From AC-32 sp035518635 (GTDB lineage Bacteria; Actinomycetota; Thermoleophilia; Gaiellales; Gaiellaceae): a DNA stretch of 64,000 nt. Position numbers and translations under genes: made by a program. The stretch spans positions 1 through 64,000 of the forward strand of contig DATIXI010000039.1 in the NCBI GenBank assembly GCA_035518635.1, written 5' to 3'. Below are positions 1 to 7,749 of the stretch, piece after piece. The notes beneath the pieces are model-generated. The model worked only from the letters and a program-made list of their open reading frames with translations, searched no databases and had not been told where the DNA came from. The first letter of the stretch is position 1. Each line of letters begins with the position of its first letter.

Positions 1-611
1 GCGAGCTCGAAGTTGTACGCCGACCACTGCCGCTCGCTCTCGCGGTAGACGTCGCCCCAGGTGACCCCCGGCGCCCACTCCAGGTCGAAAGCGGTGCGCA
101 CGCCCTGCAGGAACATGCCGAGCCGTTCGAGCCCGTATGTCATCTCGGCGGGGACGAGCTCGACGTCGATGCCGCCGAGCTGCTGGAAGTACGTCCACTG
201 GGTGATCTCCATCCCGTCGCACCAGACCTCCCAGCCGAGCCCCCAGGCGCCGAGCGTGGGCTGCTCCCAGTCGTCCTCGACGAGCCGGATGTCGTGCCGC
301 CGCAGATCGATCCCGATCGCCTCGAGCGACCCGAAGTACCGGTCGAGGACGTCCTCGGGCGCCGGCTTCAGGATCACCTGGTACTGGAAGTAGTGCTGGA
401 AGCGGTACGGGTTCTCCCCGTAGCGGCCGTCCAGCGGTCGGATGACCGGCTCGACGTAGGCGGTCTTCCACGGCTCGGGGCCGAGGCACCGAAGGAACGT
501 CGCCGGGTTCATCGTCCCCGCCGCGAGCTCGGTGTGGTACGGCTGCATCAGGACGCAGCCCTGGTCGGCCCAGTAGCCCTCGAGCGCGCGGATCATCTCC
601 TGGAAGTTCAC
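1..611 (-). CDS. glyQ: glycyl-tRNA synthetase alpha subunit (partial, 3' end outside window)
   Basis: This is the alpha subunit of the heterotetrameric bacterial glycyl-tRNA synthetase, which activates glycine and charges tRNA-Gly together with GlyS. Reading from GTG at 611, the protein begins VNFQEMIRALEGYWADQGC and continues with the family blocks for the ATP/glycine site: MQPYHTELAAGTMNPATF, LGPEPWKTAYVEP, RPLDGRYGENPYR, QHYFQYQVILKP and GAWGLGWEVWCDGMEITQ. About 203 of the usual 290 or so residues are inside the window, and the reading frame stays open through base 1. The start is chosen by alignment to the family N-terminus. It lies 43 bp downstream of the recO stop on the same strand; recO-glyQ adjacency is a common bacterial order. 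Confidence 0.95.
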   Translation of the reverse strand, partial: MNFQEMIRALEGYWADQGCVLMQPYHTELAAGTMNPATFLRCLGPEPWKTAYVEPVIRPLDGRYGENPYRFQHYFQYQVILKPAPEDVLDRYFGSLEAIGIDLRRHDIRLVEDDWEQPTLGAWGLGWEVWCDGMEITQWTYFQQLGGIDVELVPAEMTYGLERLGMFLQGVRTAFDLEWAPGVTWGDVYRESERQWSAYNFEL

Positions 612-653
612 CGAGGTGAGCCTAACGGCCCCGCTGGTCTGCGCATCCGGCGC

Positions 654-1397
654 CTACGCCGAGAGCGTGCGCAGGCGGAATCCGCCGTGGTACTCGTACG
701 AGGCGGTGACGACCCGAAGGGCCTCGCGCGCGCCGCGGGCAGTCAGGCCCGCTGCACCGGCGTCGGCCAGCGGCCGGCGGAGAAGGGCCTCGATTCCGAG
801 CAGCCCGTCGCGTGACAGCGGCATCGCGCCGCCGTCCGCGCACGAGCTACAGACGGCACCTCCCGCCTTGGGCGAGTAGCCGGAGAGATCGGTCTCCGCT
901 CCGCACTCGGCGCAGCTCGTGACGTGCGGGAGGTAGCCGGAGAGCCACAGCAGCTTCAGCTGGAACGACAACACGAGCGGATCCACGCTGCACTGGCTCG
1001 GATCTCCCGGCTCGAGCGTGTCGAGCAGATCGAGGAAGCGCACCAGGGCCAGAAACGCGCGGTCGTTCGCCTCTTGCTCGGGAAACAGGCGGAGCATCGC
1101 CTCCGCCCCGACGAGCCCGACTCCGAGACGGTACGGCTGCTCGCGCGCCTCGCGATGCGACCGGATCAGCTCCACTCCGGTGACGGTCTGGAGCTCGCCC
1201 CCGCCCTGGTGGAGCATCACCTCGACGTGGCTGAGAGGCTCGAGACGCCCGCCGAAACGCGACTTCGTCTTTCGCACGCCTTTCGCGACAGCGCCGATCC
1301 GGCCGCGCGCGAGCGTGTAGAGGTGCAGAACGCGGTCGGCCTCCCCCAGGCGGAACGACCGCAGGACCACCGCCTCGGTCTTGTACGTTCGGGCCAT
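654..1397 (-). CDS. recO: DNA repair protein RecO
   Basis: RecO is a recombination mediator of the RecFOR pathway that helps load RecA onto SSB-coated single-stranded DNA. The 247-residue protein has the N-terminal OB-fold (TEAVVLRSFRLGEADRVL, then the AKGVRKTKSRFGGRLEP stretch) and a helical C-terminal domain with a zinc-binding Cys pattern, CAEC at about residue 155 and CSSC about 20 residues later. The ATG at 1397 is preferred over a TTG nine bases upstream because a TAGACT hexamer ends 8 nt before the ATG and would place the transcript start at the codon. Length and motif order are normal. Confidence 0.93.
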   Translation of the reverse strand: MARTYKTEAVVLRSFRLGEADRVLHLYTLARGRIGAVAKGVRKTKSRFGGRLEPLSHVEVMLHQGGGELQTVTGVELIRSHREAREQPYRLGVGLVGAEAMLRLFPEQEANDRAFLALVRFLDLLDTLEPGDPSQCSVDPLVLSFQLKLLWLSGYLPHVTSCAECGAETDLSGYSPKAGGAVCSSCADGGAMPLSRDGLLGIEALLRRPLADAGAAGLTARGAREALRVVTASYEYHGGFRLRTLSA

Positions 1398-1405
1398 GCG
1401 GCTCA

Positions 1406-1411
1406 AGTCTA
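1406..1411 (-). promoter_or_regulatory. -10 hexamer for recO (leaderless)
   Basis: TAGACT on the minus strand ends 8 nt before the recO ATG, so transcription would start at or within a base or two of the start codon. It lies in the 30-bp gap after mutM. Inferred from position and sequence; no clear -35 is seen. Confidence 0.5.
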
Positions 1412-1427
1412 GATTCGGGCCTGGCCG

Positions 1428-2261
1428 CTACCGCCGCCGCTGACACGACGGGCAGTACCACGTGCCACGGCCTGCGGCCCGGATCTTCTCGATCGGCGTC
1501 CCGCAGCGCTCGCACGGCTCGCCTTCGCGGCCGTAGACCTTGAACTCGTGCTGCATCCGACCCGAGCTCCCGTCGGGCGCGCGATAGTCGCTCAGCGTCG
1601 CGCCCTGGCGGTCGATTCCGGCCTTCAACGCCGATCGGATCCCCCGGTGGAGGGCGACAAGCTCGGCCGCGTCCAGCTCTCCGGCCGGAGTTTGAGGATG
1701 AACGCGGGCTCGCCAGAGCGCCTCGTCCGCGTAGATGTTCCCGACGCCGGCGAGACGGCGCTGATCCAGGACCGCGGCCTTGACCGGCGTTCGCCGGCCC
1801 TCGAGTGCCTCCGCGAGCTGCTTCGTCGTGAACCCGCGCGCCAGGGGCTCGGGCCCCACGCGCTCGTCGAGATACGGCTCGAGCTCTCCCGGCTCGAAGA
1901 GCTGCCAGGTGCCGAACCGTCTGACGTCCCGGTACACGACGTCCGACTCGTCGTCTAGTCTGACAACAGCCCGCCGGTGGGGATCGCCGGCTGGCAGGGA
2001 GCCCCCGTTCGCATGAAGGAGCTGTCCCGTCATCCGGAGGTGAATCAGGAGAGATCGACCACTTTCGAACCGAACAATCAGATACTTGCCGCGGCGCTCG
2101 AGTGCTGCGACCCGCTGTCCCTCAAGCTCGGAAGCCACTCCGGCCGGGTCGAACGGACGCGTCAGACGCGGGTCGGCGATCTCGACTCGCACGAGCCGAC
2201 GCTCGACGAGCGTGGGCTCCAGCTGGACTCGAACCGTCTCGACTTCGGGTAGCTCGGGCAT
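1428..2261 (-). CDS. mutM: formamidopyrimidine-DNA glycosylase (Fpg/MutM)
   Basis: This is a bifunctional base-excision enzyme that removes oxidised purines (8-oxoG, FapyG) and nicks the abasic site. The 277-residue protein starts MPELPEVETVRVQLEP, giving the catalytic N-terminal Pro2 and Glu3. It has the beta-clamp lysine in ERRGKYLIV, the H2TH helices around VGNIYADEALWRARVHP, and a C-terminal zinc finger CERC...CPSC. All family-defining residues are present and the length is typical. A TAGGCT hexamer 6 nt upstream of the ATG suggests leaderless expression. Confidence 0.95.
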   Translation of the reverse strand: MPELPEVETVRVQLEPTLVERRLVRVEIADPRLTRPFDPAGVASELEGQRVAALERRGKYLIVRFESGRSLLIHLRMTGQLLHANGGSLPAGDPHRRAVVRLDDESDVVYRDVRRFGTWQLFEPGELEPYLDERVGPEPLARGFTTKQLAEALEGRRTPVKAAVLDQRRLAGVGNIYADEALWRARVHPQTPAGELDAAELVALHRGIRSALKAGIDRQGATLSDYRAPDGSSGRMQHEFKVYGREGEPCERCGTPIEKIRAAGRGTWYCPSCQRRR

Positions 2262-2267
2262 AGAGCC

Positions 2268-2273
2268 AGCCTA
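2268..2273 (-). promoter_or_regulatory. -10 hexamer for mutM (leaderless)
   Basis: TAGGCT on the minus strand is separated by 6 nt from the mutM ATG. The rest of the 79-bp gap between the deoA stop and the mutM start shows nothing else recognisable. Confidence 0.5.
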
Positions 2274-2340
2274 GCCCGGCACGCACATGTCCCGGTTTGT
2301 GTGCACCGGCTCGGCCGTGATCTCGCTCGCGCTCTGGGAT

Positions 2341-3639
2341 TCAGCCGAGGGATTCGAGCACCACCGAGTGCTCCGGGGGGGCCTCCTCGGCGAGCTCGTA
2401 GGCGGCCTCCAGCTCCCGAGCGGCCTCGGCCGCGGCCACTTCCGTCCTCGCGTGGATCACCGCGAGCGGTTCGCCCTGCGCAACGTGGTCGCCGCGCTTG
2501 CGGAGACAGACGATCCCGACCGCGTGGTCGATCGCGTCGTCCCTCGTCTGGCGTCCCGCGCCGAGATGGAGCGCAGCCTGTCCGACGCGGACCGCGCCCA
2601 GGCGGGCGATGTGCCCCTCCCGTGGCGAGGCGAGCTCGCGCACGACCGGCGCGGTCGGAAGGGCGGCCTCGTCCGGATCGCCGCCCTGGGCACGGATCCA
2701 GCGCTCGTAGCTCTCCGTGGCAGTCCCGTTCTCGATTACCCGCAGCACGCGCTCTCGAGCCTCGCCCTCATCGATGCCGAGGTCCGAGACGGCGAGCAAT
2801 CTGGTGCTGGCCGCCGTGACGAGCTCCACGAAGTCGGACGGTCCCTCACCCCGGAGCGTCGCCCTGGCCTCGCGGATCTCGAGCGCGTTTCCAACCGCGC
2901 GCCCGAGCGGCTGGTCCATGTCGGTCAGCAGACACACAACCTCACGCTCGAAGCGGCTCCCGAGATCGAACATCACCTCGGCGAGAATCCGCGCATCGTC
3001 GACCGACTTCATGAACGCGCCGTCGCCAACCTTGACGTCGAGCACGATCGCATCGGCTCCGCCGGCGATCTTCTTCGACATGATGCTCGCGGCGATCAGC
3101 GAGTAGTTGTCTACCGTCGCGGTGACGTCCCGCAGCGCGTATAGGCGCTTGTCGGCCGGAACCAGATCGGCGGTCGCCCCGACGATCGCCATGCCTGCGT
3201 CCTTGACCTGCGCGATGAACTCGTCCGTCGAGAGCTCGACCCTGAAGCCCGGGATCGACTCGAGCTTGTCGAGCGTCCCTCCCGTGTGCCCGAGGCCGCG
3301 GCCGCTCATTTTCGCGAACGGCACGCCGCAGGCAGCGACGATCGGCCCGACCGCGATCGACGTCTTGTCGCCCACGCCGCCCGTCGAATGCTTATCGACC
3401 GCCTTGCGGCCGAGGGCCGCATGGAGATCGATCGTCTCTCCGGTCTTGATCATGGCGTGGCACATCGCCTCGGTCTCGGCGCCGGTCAGGCCGCGGAAGA
3501 AGACCGCCATGCAGAACGCGGCGAGCTGGTAGTCCGGAATCTCCTCGCGCGCATACCCGACCATGAGCTCCTCCAGCTCCTGCGCGCTCAGCTCCCCGCC
3601 GTTCCGCTTGCGCTCGATCAGCTCGACGGGATGGATCAT
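2341..3639 (-). CDS. deoA: pyrimidine-nucleoside / thymidine phosphorylase
   Basis: The enzyme phosphorolyses thymidine and uridine-type nucleosides to base plus (deoxy)ribose-1-phosphate. The 432-residue protein has the N-terminal helical domain (MIHPVELIERKRNGGELS), the phosphate-binding KHSTGGVGDKTS near residue 83, and the signature KMSGRGLGHTGGTLDKLE at residues 110-127. A C-terminal alpha/beta hammerhead domain follows. The ATG overlaps the TGA of the upstream methyltransferase (ATGA), so translation is probably coupled. With deoB two genes upstream the operon covers salvage of the sugar: ribose-1-phosphate made here is isomerised by DeoB. Whether it prefers thymidine only or all pyrimidine nucleosides cannot be read from the sequence with confidence. 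Confidence 0.93.
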   Translation of the reverse strand: MIHPVELIERKRNGGELSAQELEELMVGYAREEIPDYQLAAFCMAVFFRGLTGAETEAMCHAMIKTGETIDLHAALGRKAVDKHSTGGVGDKTSIAVGPIVAACGVPFAKMSGRGLGHTGGTLDKLESIPGFRVELSTDEFIAQVKDAGMAIVGATADLVPADKRLYALRDVTATVDNYSLIAASIMSKKIAGGADAIVLDVKVGDGAFMKSVDDARILAEVMFDLGSRFEREVVCLLTDMDQPLGRAVGNALEIREARATLRGEGPSDFVELVTAASTRLLAVSDLGIDEGEARERVLRVIENGTATESYERWIRAQGGDPDEAALPTAPVVRELASPREGHIARLGAVRVGQAALHLGAGRQTRDDAIDHAVGIVCLRKRGDHVAQGEPLAVIHARTEVAAAEAARELEAAYELAEEAPPEHSVVLESLG

Positions 3640-4346
3640 CGCTCCGCCACGAAGACTGTCACGCGCGTCCTGGAGGAGAACGGCCCCTCGATCTCCGGGA
3701 GCGGGCGGGGAACAGCATCGGCGAAGAGCGTCGAATCGACGTACTCGCGAAGCGCCTGGCCGTCGGGGAACACGAGCTCCGCGTCCACGTCCCTCCTCTC
3801 GACGCTCGCGAAGTGGCGGCGGAGCGGCTCCTCCCCGTTCTCGCGCGAGAACTGGCGCATCGGAACCCCGAAGCCGACGAATTGCCAGACGTCTGCCATG
3901 TGCTCCGCTCCGATCGTCGCAGCGACGAGCCGCCCATCCGGCTCGAGCACGCGCGCGAGCTCGGCGAGGGCCCGCTCGAGATCGCTGACGTGGTACAGCA
4001 TCCAGTTGGCCACCGCACAGTCGAACTCGCCGTCCTCGAACGGCAGCGACTCGACGTCGGCCTGACGCGCATCGAGCCCCCGCGAGGCCGCCAGCTCGAC
4101 CATCCGCGGCGAGAGGTCGGTGGCCACGACCTTCGCCGAGGTCTCCCTGGCCACGCGCTCGGCGAACTGGCCCATCCCGCACCCGACCTCGAGCACGTGC
4201 CGCGGGGCGACCTCCGCCACCGCTGCGAACGCGACGTCGAAACCATCGGGTCCCTTCCGATAGCGCTGCTGCGCTTCGCGCCGCACCGCCAGGCCGGCCT
4301 CGGTCTCGTACTGCCGTCGAACGAGCTCGGGGTCGTTCAGCCTCAC
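3636..4346 (-). CDS. class I SAM-dependent methyltransferase
   Basis: A 236-residue methyltransferase with the Rossmann-type SAM-binding motif I VLEVGCGMGQFAERVA at residues 51-66, an acidic motif II (VVATDLSPRMVELA), a DVESLPFEDGEFD motif III and a WMLYHVSDLERALAELARVL post-motif, as in the UbiE/Methyltransf_11 group. The substrate is not identifiable. The GTG start at 4346 overlaps the deoB TGA and the stop overlaps the deoA ATG, so it sits translationally coupled inside the deo operon. That placement suggests a nucleoside-related or housekeeping modification, but this is inference only. Confidence 0.85.
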   Translation of the reverse strand: MRLNDPELVRRQYETEAGLAVRREAQQRYRKGPDGFDVAFAAVAEVAPRHVLEVGCGMGQFAERVARETSAKVVATDLSPRMVELAASRGLDARQADVESLPFEDGEFDCAVANWMLYHVSDLERALAELARVLEPDGRLVAATIGAEHMADVWQFVGFGVPMRQFSRENGEEPLRRHFASVERRDVDAELVFPDGQALREYVDSTLFADAVPRPLPEIEGPFSSRTRVTVFVAER

Positions 4347-5509
4347 GGCTCGACGATCGGTTGGCCGGGGAGCGCCCTTCCCGGCGACTTCCCGCCTAGC
4401 CAGATGTTGACCGTCGAGCCCACGTCGGCGAACTCGCCCTCGTGGATCCGGCCCGCGGCGTTTCGCCCTTCGACGTAGACGAGCAGCAACGCGTACTCGC
4501 GCGAGTGATCGGTCGACGGAGTCGTCGGGTCGCAGCCGTGGTCCGAGGTGAGAATCAGGAGATCCTGCGGCTGGAGCGCAGCCAGCAGGTCCGGGAGCCG
4601 TCGGTCGAAGTCCTGGAGGCAGCGGTGGAAGTTGACGGGGTCGTTGCGATGCCCCCAGAGCATGTCCGTCTCGACGAGATTGACGAAGACGAGACCGTCG
4701 TCGAGCTCGTTCAGGAGGGTCTCCGTCTGTTGGATCCCCTCGACGTTCGACTTCGTCGGATGCGATTCGTCGATGTCGCAGCCGGCGAAGATGTCGCCGA
4801 TCTTCCCGACAGCGTGAACCTTGTGCCCGGCCTCGCGCACCAGCGTCAGGTAATTGGGACGGCGCGGCTCGAGCGAGAAGTCGTGGCGATTGGGCGTGCG
4901 CTCGTAGGCGCCCGGCTCGCCTAAGAACGGTCGCGCGATCACGCGCCCGACCGCATGCTTCCCGGTCAGGATCTCGCGCGCGATCCGACACGCCTCGTAC
5001 AGCTCGTCGAGTGGGATCGTCTCCTCGTGGGCGGCGATCTGGAAGACCGAGTCCGCCGACGTGTAGACGATCCACTTCCCTGTTCGTTGGTGCTCCTCGC
5101 CGAGCTCCTGGATGATCTCGGTGCCGGAGGCAGGCTTGTTGCCGACGACGCCGCGCCCCGTTCGGTGCATGAACGGGTCGATCACGTCATGCGGAAAGCC
5201 CTGCGGGTAGGTGGGAAACGGCGTCGGCGTCACGACCCCCATCAGCTCCCAATGCCCCGCGGTCGTGTCCTTGCCCTTCGACCGTTCGAGCAGCCGGCCG
5301 GCGACGGCAGGTGCCCCGGGCTGCGGCGGACAGCCCTCCAGCGGCTCGATGTTGCCGAGGCCGAGAGCCTCGAGGTTCGGGAGGTCGAGCCCGCCGACCG
5401 CGCGGGCCACGTTGCCGAGCGTGTCCGAGCCCTCGTCGCCGTACGCAGCCGCATCCGGCAGCGCTCCCGCGCCAACGGCGTCCAGCACGATCACGCAAGC
5501 GCGCGGCAC
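4343..5509 (-). CDS. deoB: phosphopentomutase
   Basis: DeoB interconverts (deoxy)ribose-1-phosphate and -5-phosphate, linking nucleoside phosphorolysis to the pentose phosphate pathway. The 388-residue protein carries the alkaline-phosphatase-fold metal sites: VIVLDAVGAGALPDA at the N-terminus, the phospho-acceptor region SDTLGN, the cap domain, and near the C-terminus ILTSDHGCDPTTPSTDHS, which supplies the second metal cluster. It is first in the operon deoB-methyltransferase-deoA. The start is GTG, 6 nt downstream of a TAGAAT hexamer. Confidence 0.95.
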   Translation of the reverse strand: MPRACVIVLDAVGAGALPDAAAYGDEGSDTLGNVARAVGGLDLPNLEALGLGNIEPLEGCPPQPGAPAVAGRLLERSKGKDTTAGHWELMGVVTPTPFPTYPQGFPHDVIDPFMHRTGRGVVGNKPASGTEIIQELGEEHQRTGKWIVYTSADSVFQIAAHEETIPLDELYEACRIAREILTGKHAVGRVIARPFLGEPGAYERTPNRHDFSLEPRRPNYLTLVREAGHKVHAVGKIGDIFAGCDIDESHPTKSNVEGIQQTETLLNELDDGLVFVNLVETDMLWGHRNDPVNFHRCLQDFDRRLPDLLAALQPQDLLILTSDHGCDPTTPSTDHSREYALLLVYVEGRNAAGRIHEGEFADVGSTVNIWLGGKSPGRALPGQPIVEP

Positions 5510-5514
5510 CCGGC

Positions 5515-5525
5515 TATTCTAGGTT
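5515..5525. promoter_or_regulatory. divergent promoter region between deoB and the 43-aa membrane protein
   Basis: On the minus strand TAGAAT (5521-5516) ends 6 nt before the deoB GTG. On the plus strand overlapping hexamers TATTCT (5515-5520) and TAGGTT (5520-5525) precede the GTG at 5530 by 9 and 4 nt. The two start codons are only 20 bp apart, so the promoters must overlap. Confidence 0.45.
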
Positions 5526-5529
5526 GGTC

Positions 5530-5661
5530 GTGGACAGCGTCTTGGGGCTGATCGGTCTGATCGTCTTCGCGGTGTGCGTCGTCGCCTGCGCCGCCGGCGT
5601 CACCTGGGTCGTCGTGAAGGTCAGCCCGGCAAAGAGCAAGCAGAGCCAGAGCCAGAGCTAG
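5530..5661 (+). CDS. small single-pass membrane protein
   Basis: A 43-residue reading frame (VDSVLGLIGLIVFAVCVVA, then CAAGVTWVVVKVSP and a polar tail rich in K, Q and S). It has one strongly hydrophobic transmembrane segment at residues 4-27 and a short charged C-terminus ending QSQSQS. An upstream in-frame TTG (5524) would add two residues. It is divergent from deoB and convergent with ald (6-bp gap). No function is recognised. The hydrophobic profile and the divergent-promoter arrangement favour a real gene; the low-complexity tail and small size leave doubt. Confidence 0.5.
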   Translation: MDSVLGLIGLIVFAVCVVACAAGVTWVVVKVSPAKSKQSQSQS

Positions 5662-5667
5662 CGGCTT

Positions 5668-6792
5668 TCAGACCGGCGACAGCGGCAGGACGTCCTCGAG
5701 CGGGTGGAAGTCGAGGCCGTGTGCCTCCGCCACCGCTTCGTAGGTGATCTTCCCCTCGAGCACGTTGACGCCACGAGCCAGTGCCCGGTCCCGCGCGACC
5801 GCCTCGGCCAGCCCGTAGCCGGCGATCGCCTCCACGTACGGCAGCGTCACGTTGGTGAGCGCCTTTGTCGACGTGATGGGTACGGCGCCGGGCATGTTCG
5901 CGACGCAGTAGTGAGTCACGCCGTCCACGACGTAGACCGGCTCGCTGTGCGTGGTCGGGTGCGAGGTCTCGGCGCAGCCGCCCTGGTCGATCGCGACGTC
6001 GCAGAGGACGGCCCCGTCCTTCATCGCGGTGACCATCTCGCGCGTGACGAGTCTCGGCGCGACCGCGCCCGGGATCAGCACGGCGCCGATCACGACGTCC
6101 GCCTCGACGATCGACTCCTCGATCTGGAGGCTCGACGACATGACCAGGCTGACCCGGCCGGAGAGGATGTCGTCCAGGTGGCGCATCCGATCGATCGAAC
6201 GCTCGAGAATGGTCACGCTCGCACCGAGCCCGAGCGCGATCACCGCGGCGTTGTAGCCGACGATCCCGCCCCCGATCACGAGGGCGTGCCCGGGCGCGAC
6301 ACCCGGGACGCCGCCGAGCAGGAGGCCACGCCCGCCGAGAGGCTTCTCGAGGAAATACGCGCCCGCCTGCGCCGCCAGGCGGCCCGCGATCTCGCTCATC
6401 GGCGCGAGTAACGGCAAGGCGCGGTTGTCGGTCTCGACGGTCTCGTAGGCGACGCACGCGGCGCCGCTGTCGGCGAGCGCGCGGGTCAGCTCCTCGCTCG
6501 CGGCGAGGTGGAGGTACGTGAAGAGCACGAGCTCTGGCCGCAGCAGCGGGTACTCGGAGGGCAGCGGCTCCTTGACCTTGAGCAGGAGCTCCGCCTCGCC
6601 CCAGATCTCCTCGGCCGAAGCCGACCTCGCGCCGACTGCGTGATACGCGTTGTCGGGGAACGAGCTGCCGTTCCCCGCGCCCGTCTCGACCAGCACGTCG
6701 TGACCGCGCAGAACGAGCTCCCGCGCGCCCGCCGGGGTGAGCGCGACCCGGTACTCGTCTGCCTTGATCTCCTTGACGACGCCGACCTTCAT
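5668..6792 (-). CDS. ald: alanine dehydrogenase
   Basis: NAD-dependent oxidative deamination of L-alanine to pyruvate and ammonia. The 374-residue protein matches the family end to end: MKVGVVKEIKADEYRVALTP, the EAELLLKVKEPLPSEY region with the catalytic Lys, LFTYLHLAAS, the NAD-binding ALVIGGGIVGYNAAVIALGL near residue 170, the substrate-side DVAIDQGGCAETSHPTTHS (active-site Asp), and MPGAVPITSTKALTN. Length is normal (about 370). It is a single gene. Its upstream gap holds dispersed repeat copy R1, and a TAGGGT hexamer lies 10 nt before the ATG. Confidence 0.96.
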   Translation of the reverse strand: MKVGVVKEIKADEYRVALTPAGARELVLRGHDVLVETGAGNGSSFPDNAYHAVGARSASAEEIWGEAELLLKVKEPLPSEYPLLRPELVLFTYLHLAASEELTRALADSGAACVAYETVETDNRALPLLAPMSEIAGRLAAQAGAYFLEKPLGGRGLLLGGVPGVAPGHALVIGGGIVGYNAAVIALGLGASVTILERSIDRMRHLDDILSGRVSLVMSSSLQIEESIVEADVVIGAVLIPGAVAPRLVTREMVTAMKDGAVLCDVAIDQGGCAETSHPTTHSEPVYVVDGVTHYCVANMPGAVPITSTKALTNVTLPYVEAIAGYGLAEAVARDRALARGVNVLEGKITYEAVAEAHGLDFHPLEDVLPLSPV

Positions 6793-6873
6793 TGGGCGAG
6801 AAACCCTAGCTTGTGGGGTGATTTCACACTGCCGCGTCAGAGCCGCAGACGTTGCACAATCGTGACGATCGCG

Positions 6874-6935
6874 TCACCCACGCGTGCGCGTTTCGTCGTT
6901 ACGATCGCCTCGGGGAGGAGGTCGGGCGAACCGTA
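6874..6935 (+). repeat. dispersed intergenic repeat, copy R1
   Basis: Box A (TCACCCACGCGTGCGCGTTT plus C, 6874-6894) contains the perfect palindrome CACGCGTG. After 5 nt comes box B (6900-6935), starting TACGATCGCCTCGGGGAGGA and ending CGAACCGTA. The first 27 bases of box B are identical to copy R2. Box A is identical to R3, and the 5-nt spacing is the same as in R4. It occupies the 180-bp gap between the aldo/keto reductase stop and the ald start. Confidence 0.75.
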
Positions 6936-6972
6936 GTACAGGACCCTTGCGAGATCGTTCGGGCGGGTGCGG

Positions 6973-7749
6973 CTACGCGCCCGCCAGCTGCTCGACGAGC
7001 CGGCGCTCGTCCGGGCCGAGCGAAGGCGGCTCGCCGGCTGCAGCGTTCGCGCGCGCGTGCTCGGGGTCCCGCGTCGCCGGGATGACGACGTCAACGCGCC
7101 CGTCCGACAGCGCCCACTTGAGCAGCGCCTGCGGCCAGGTCGTGACGCCCGCGTCCCGTAGCGGCTCGAGCTCGTCAGGCGAAGGCGGGCGGCGGAGGAG
7201 CGCTCCCTCCCCGAACGGGCGCATGATGATCACCGCGACGTCGAGCTCCGCCGCGAGCGGCAGCAGCCGCCGCTCGCACTCGCGCTCGTGCGGGTTGAGC
7301 GGCAACTGAACGGCCTGGAAGCGCCCGGTGCGCAGCGCCGTCTCCAGCTCGTCGAAGGCGGACGGGTCGTAGTGTGTGACGCCGATCCGACCGATACGGC
7401 CCTCGGCCTGCTCCCGCTCGAGCCAGGGAAGATGCTCGCGCCAAGAGACGAGGTTGTGGACCTGCTCCACGTCGACCCGCCCGAACCACTCGAGCTGCCG
7501 GCCGTAATGCCGCATTCCGTCCTCCAGGCTCGGCGACCAAATCTTCGTCGCAACCACCGTCTCCTCCCGCCGCCCTTCGAGGGCCGATGAGAGCGAGGCC
7601 TCGGCCTCGCCGTACATCGGCGACGAGTCGACCAGTCGCGTCCCCGCCTCGAATGCCGCGTCGACGACCTCGCCCGCAAGCGCCGCGTCGCCGCCGAACG
7701 TGTTCCAGGTGCCGAGGCCGACGACAGGGCCGAGCCGGCGTTCCTCCAT
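6973..7749 (-). CDS. aldo/keto reductase
   Basis: NAD(P)H-dependent oxidoreductase of the aldo/keto reductase superfamily, a TIM barrel of 258 residues. The catalytic tetrad is visible: Asp and Tyr in TRLVDSSPMYGEAE, Lys in VVATKIWSP and His in VEQVHNLVSW. NADP-binding elements follow (VIPATRDPEHARANAAAG). It is a little short for the family (usually 270-330). The TGATG overlap with the upstream DUF3866 gene shows co-transcription with it and with the M20 peptidase and pyrG. Substrate unknown. Confidence 0.88.
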   Translation of the reverse strand: MEERRLGPVVGLGTWNTFGGDAALAGEVVDAAFEAGTRLVDSSPMYGEAEASLSSALEGRREETVVATKIWSPSLEDGMRHYGRQLEWFGRVDVEQVHNLVSWREHLPWLEREQAEGRIGRIGVTHYDPSAFDELETALRTGRFQAVQLPLNPHERECERRLLPLAAELDVAVIIMRPFGEGALLRRPPSPDELEPLRDAGVTTWPQALLKWALSDGRVDVVIPATRDPEHARANAAAGEPPSLGPDERRLVEQLAGA

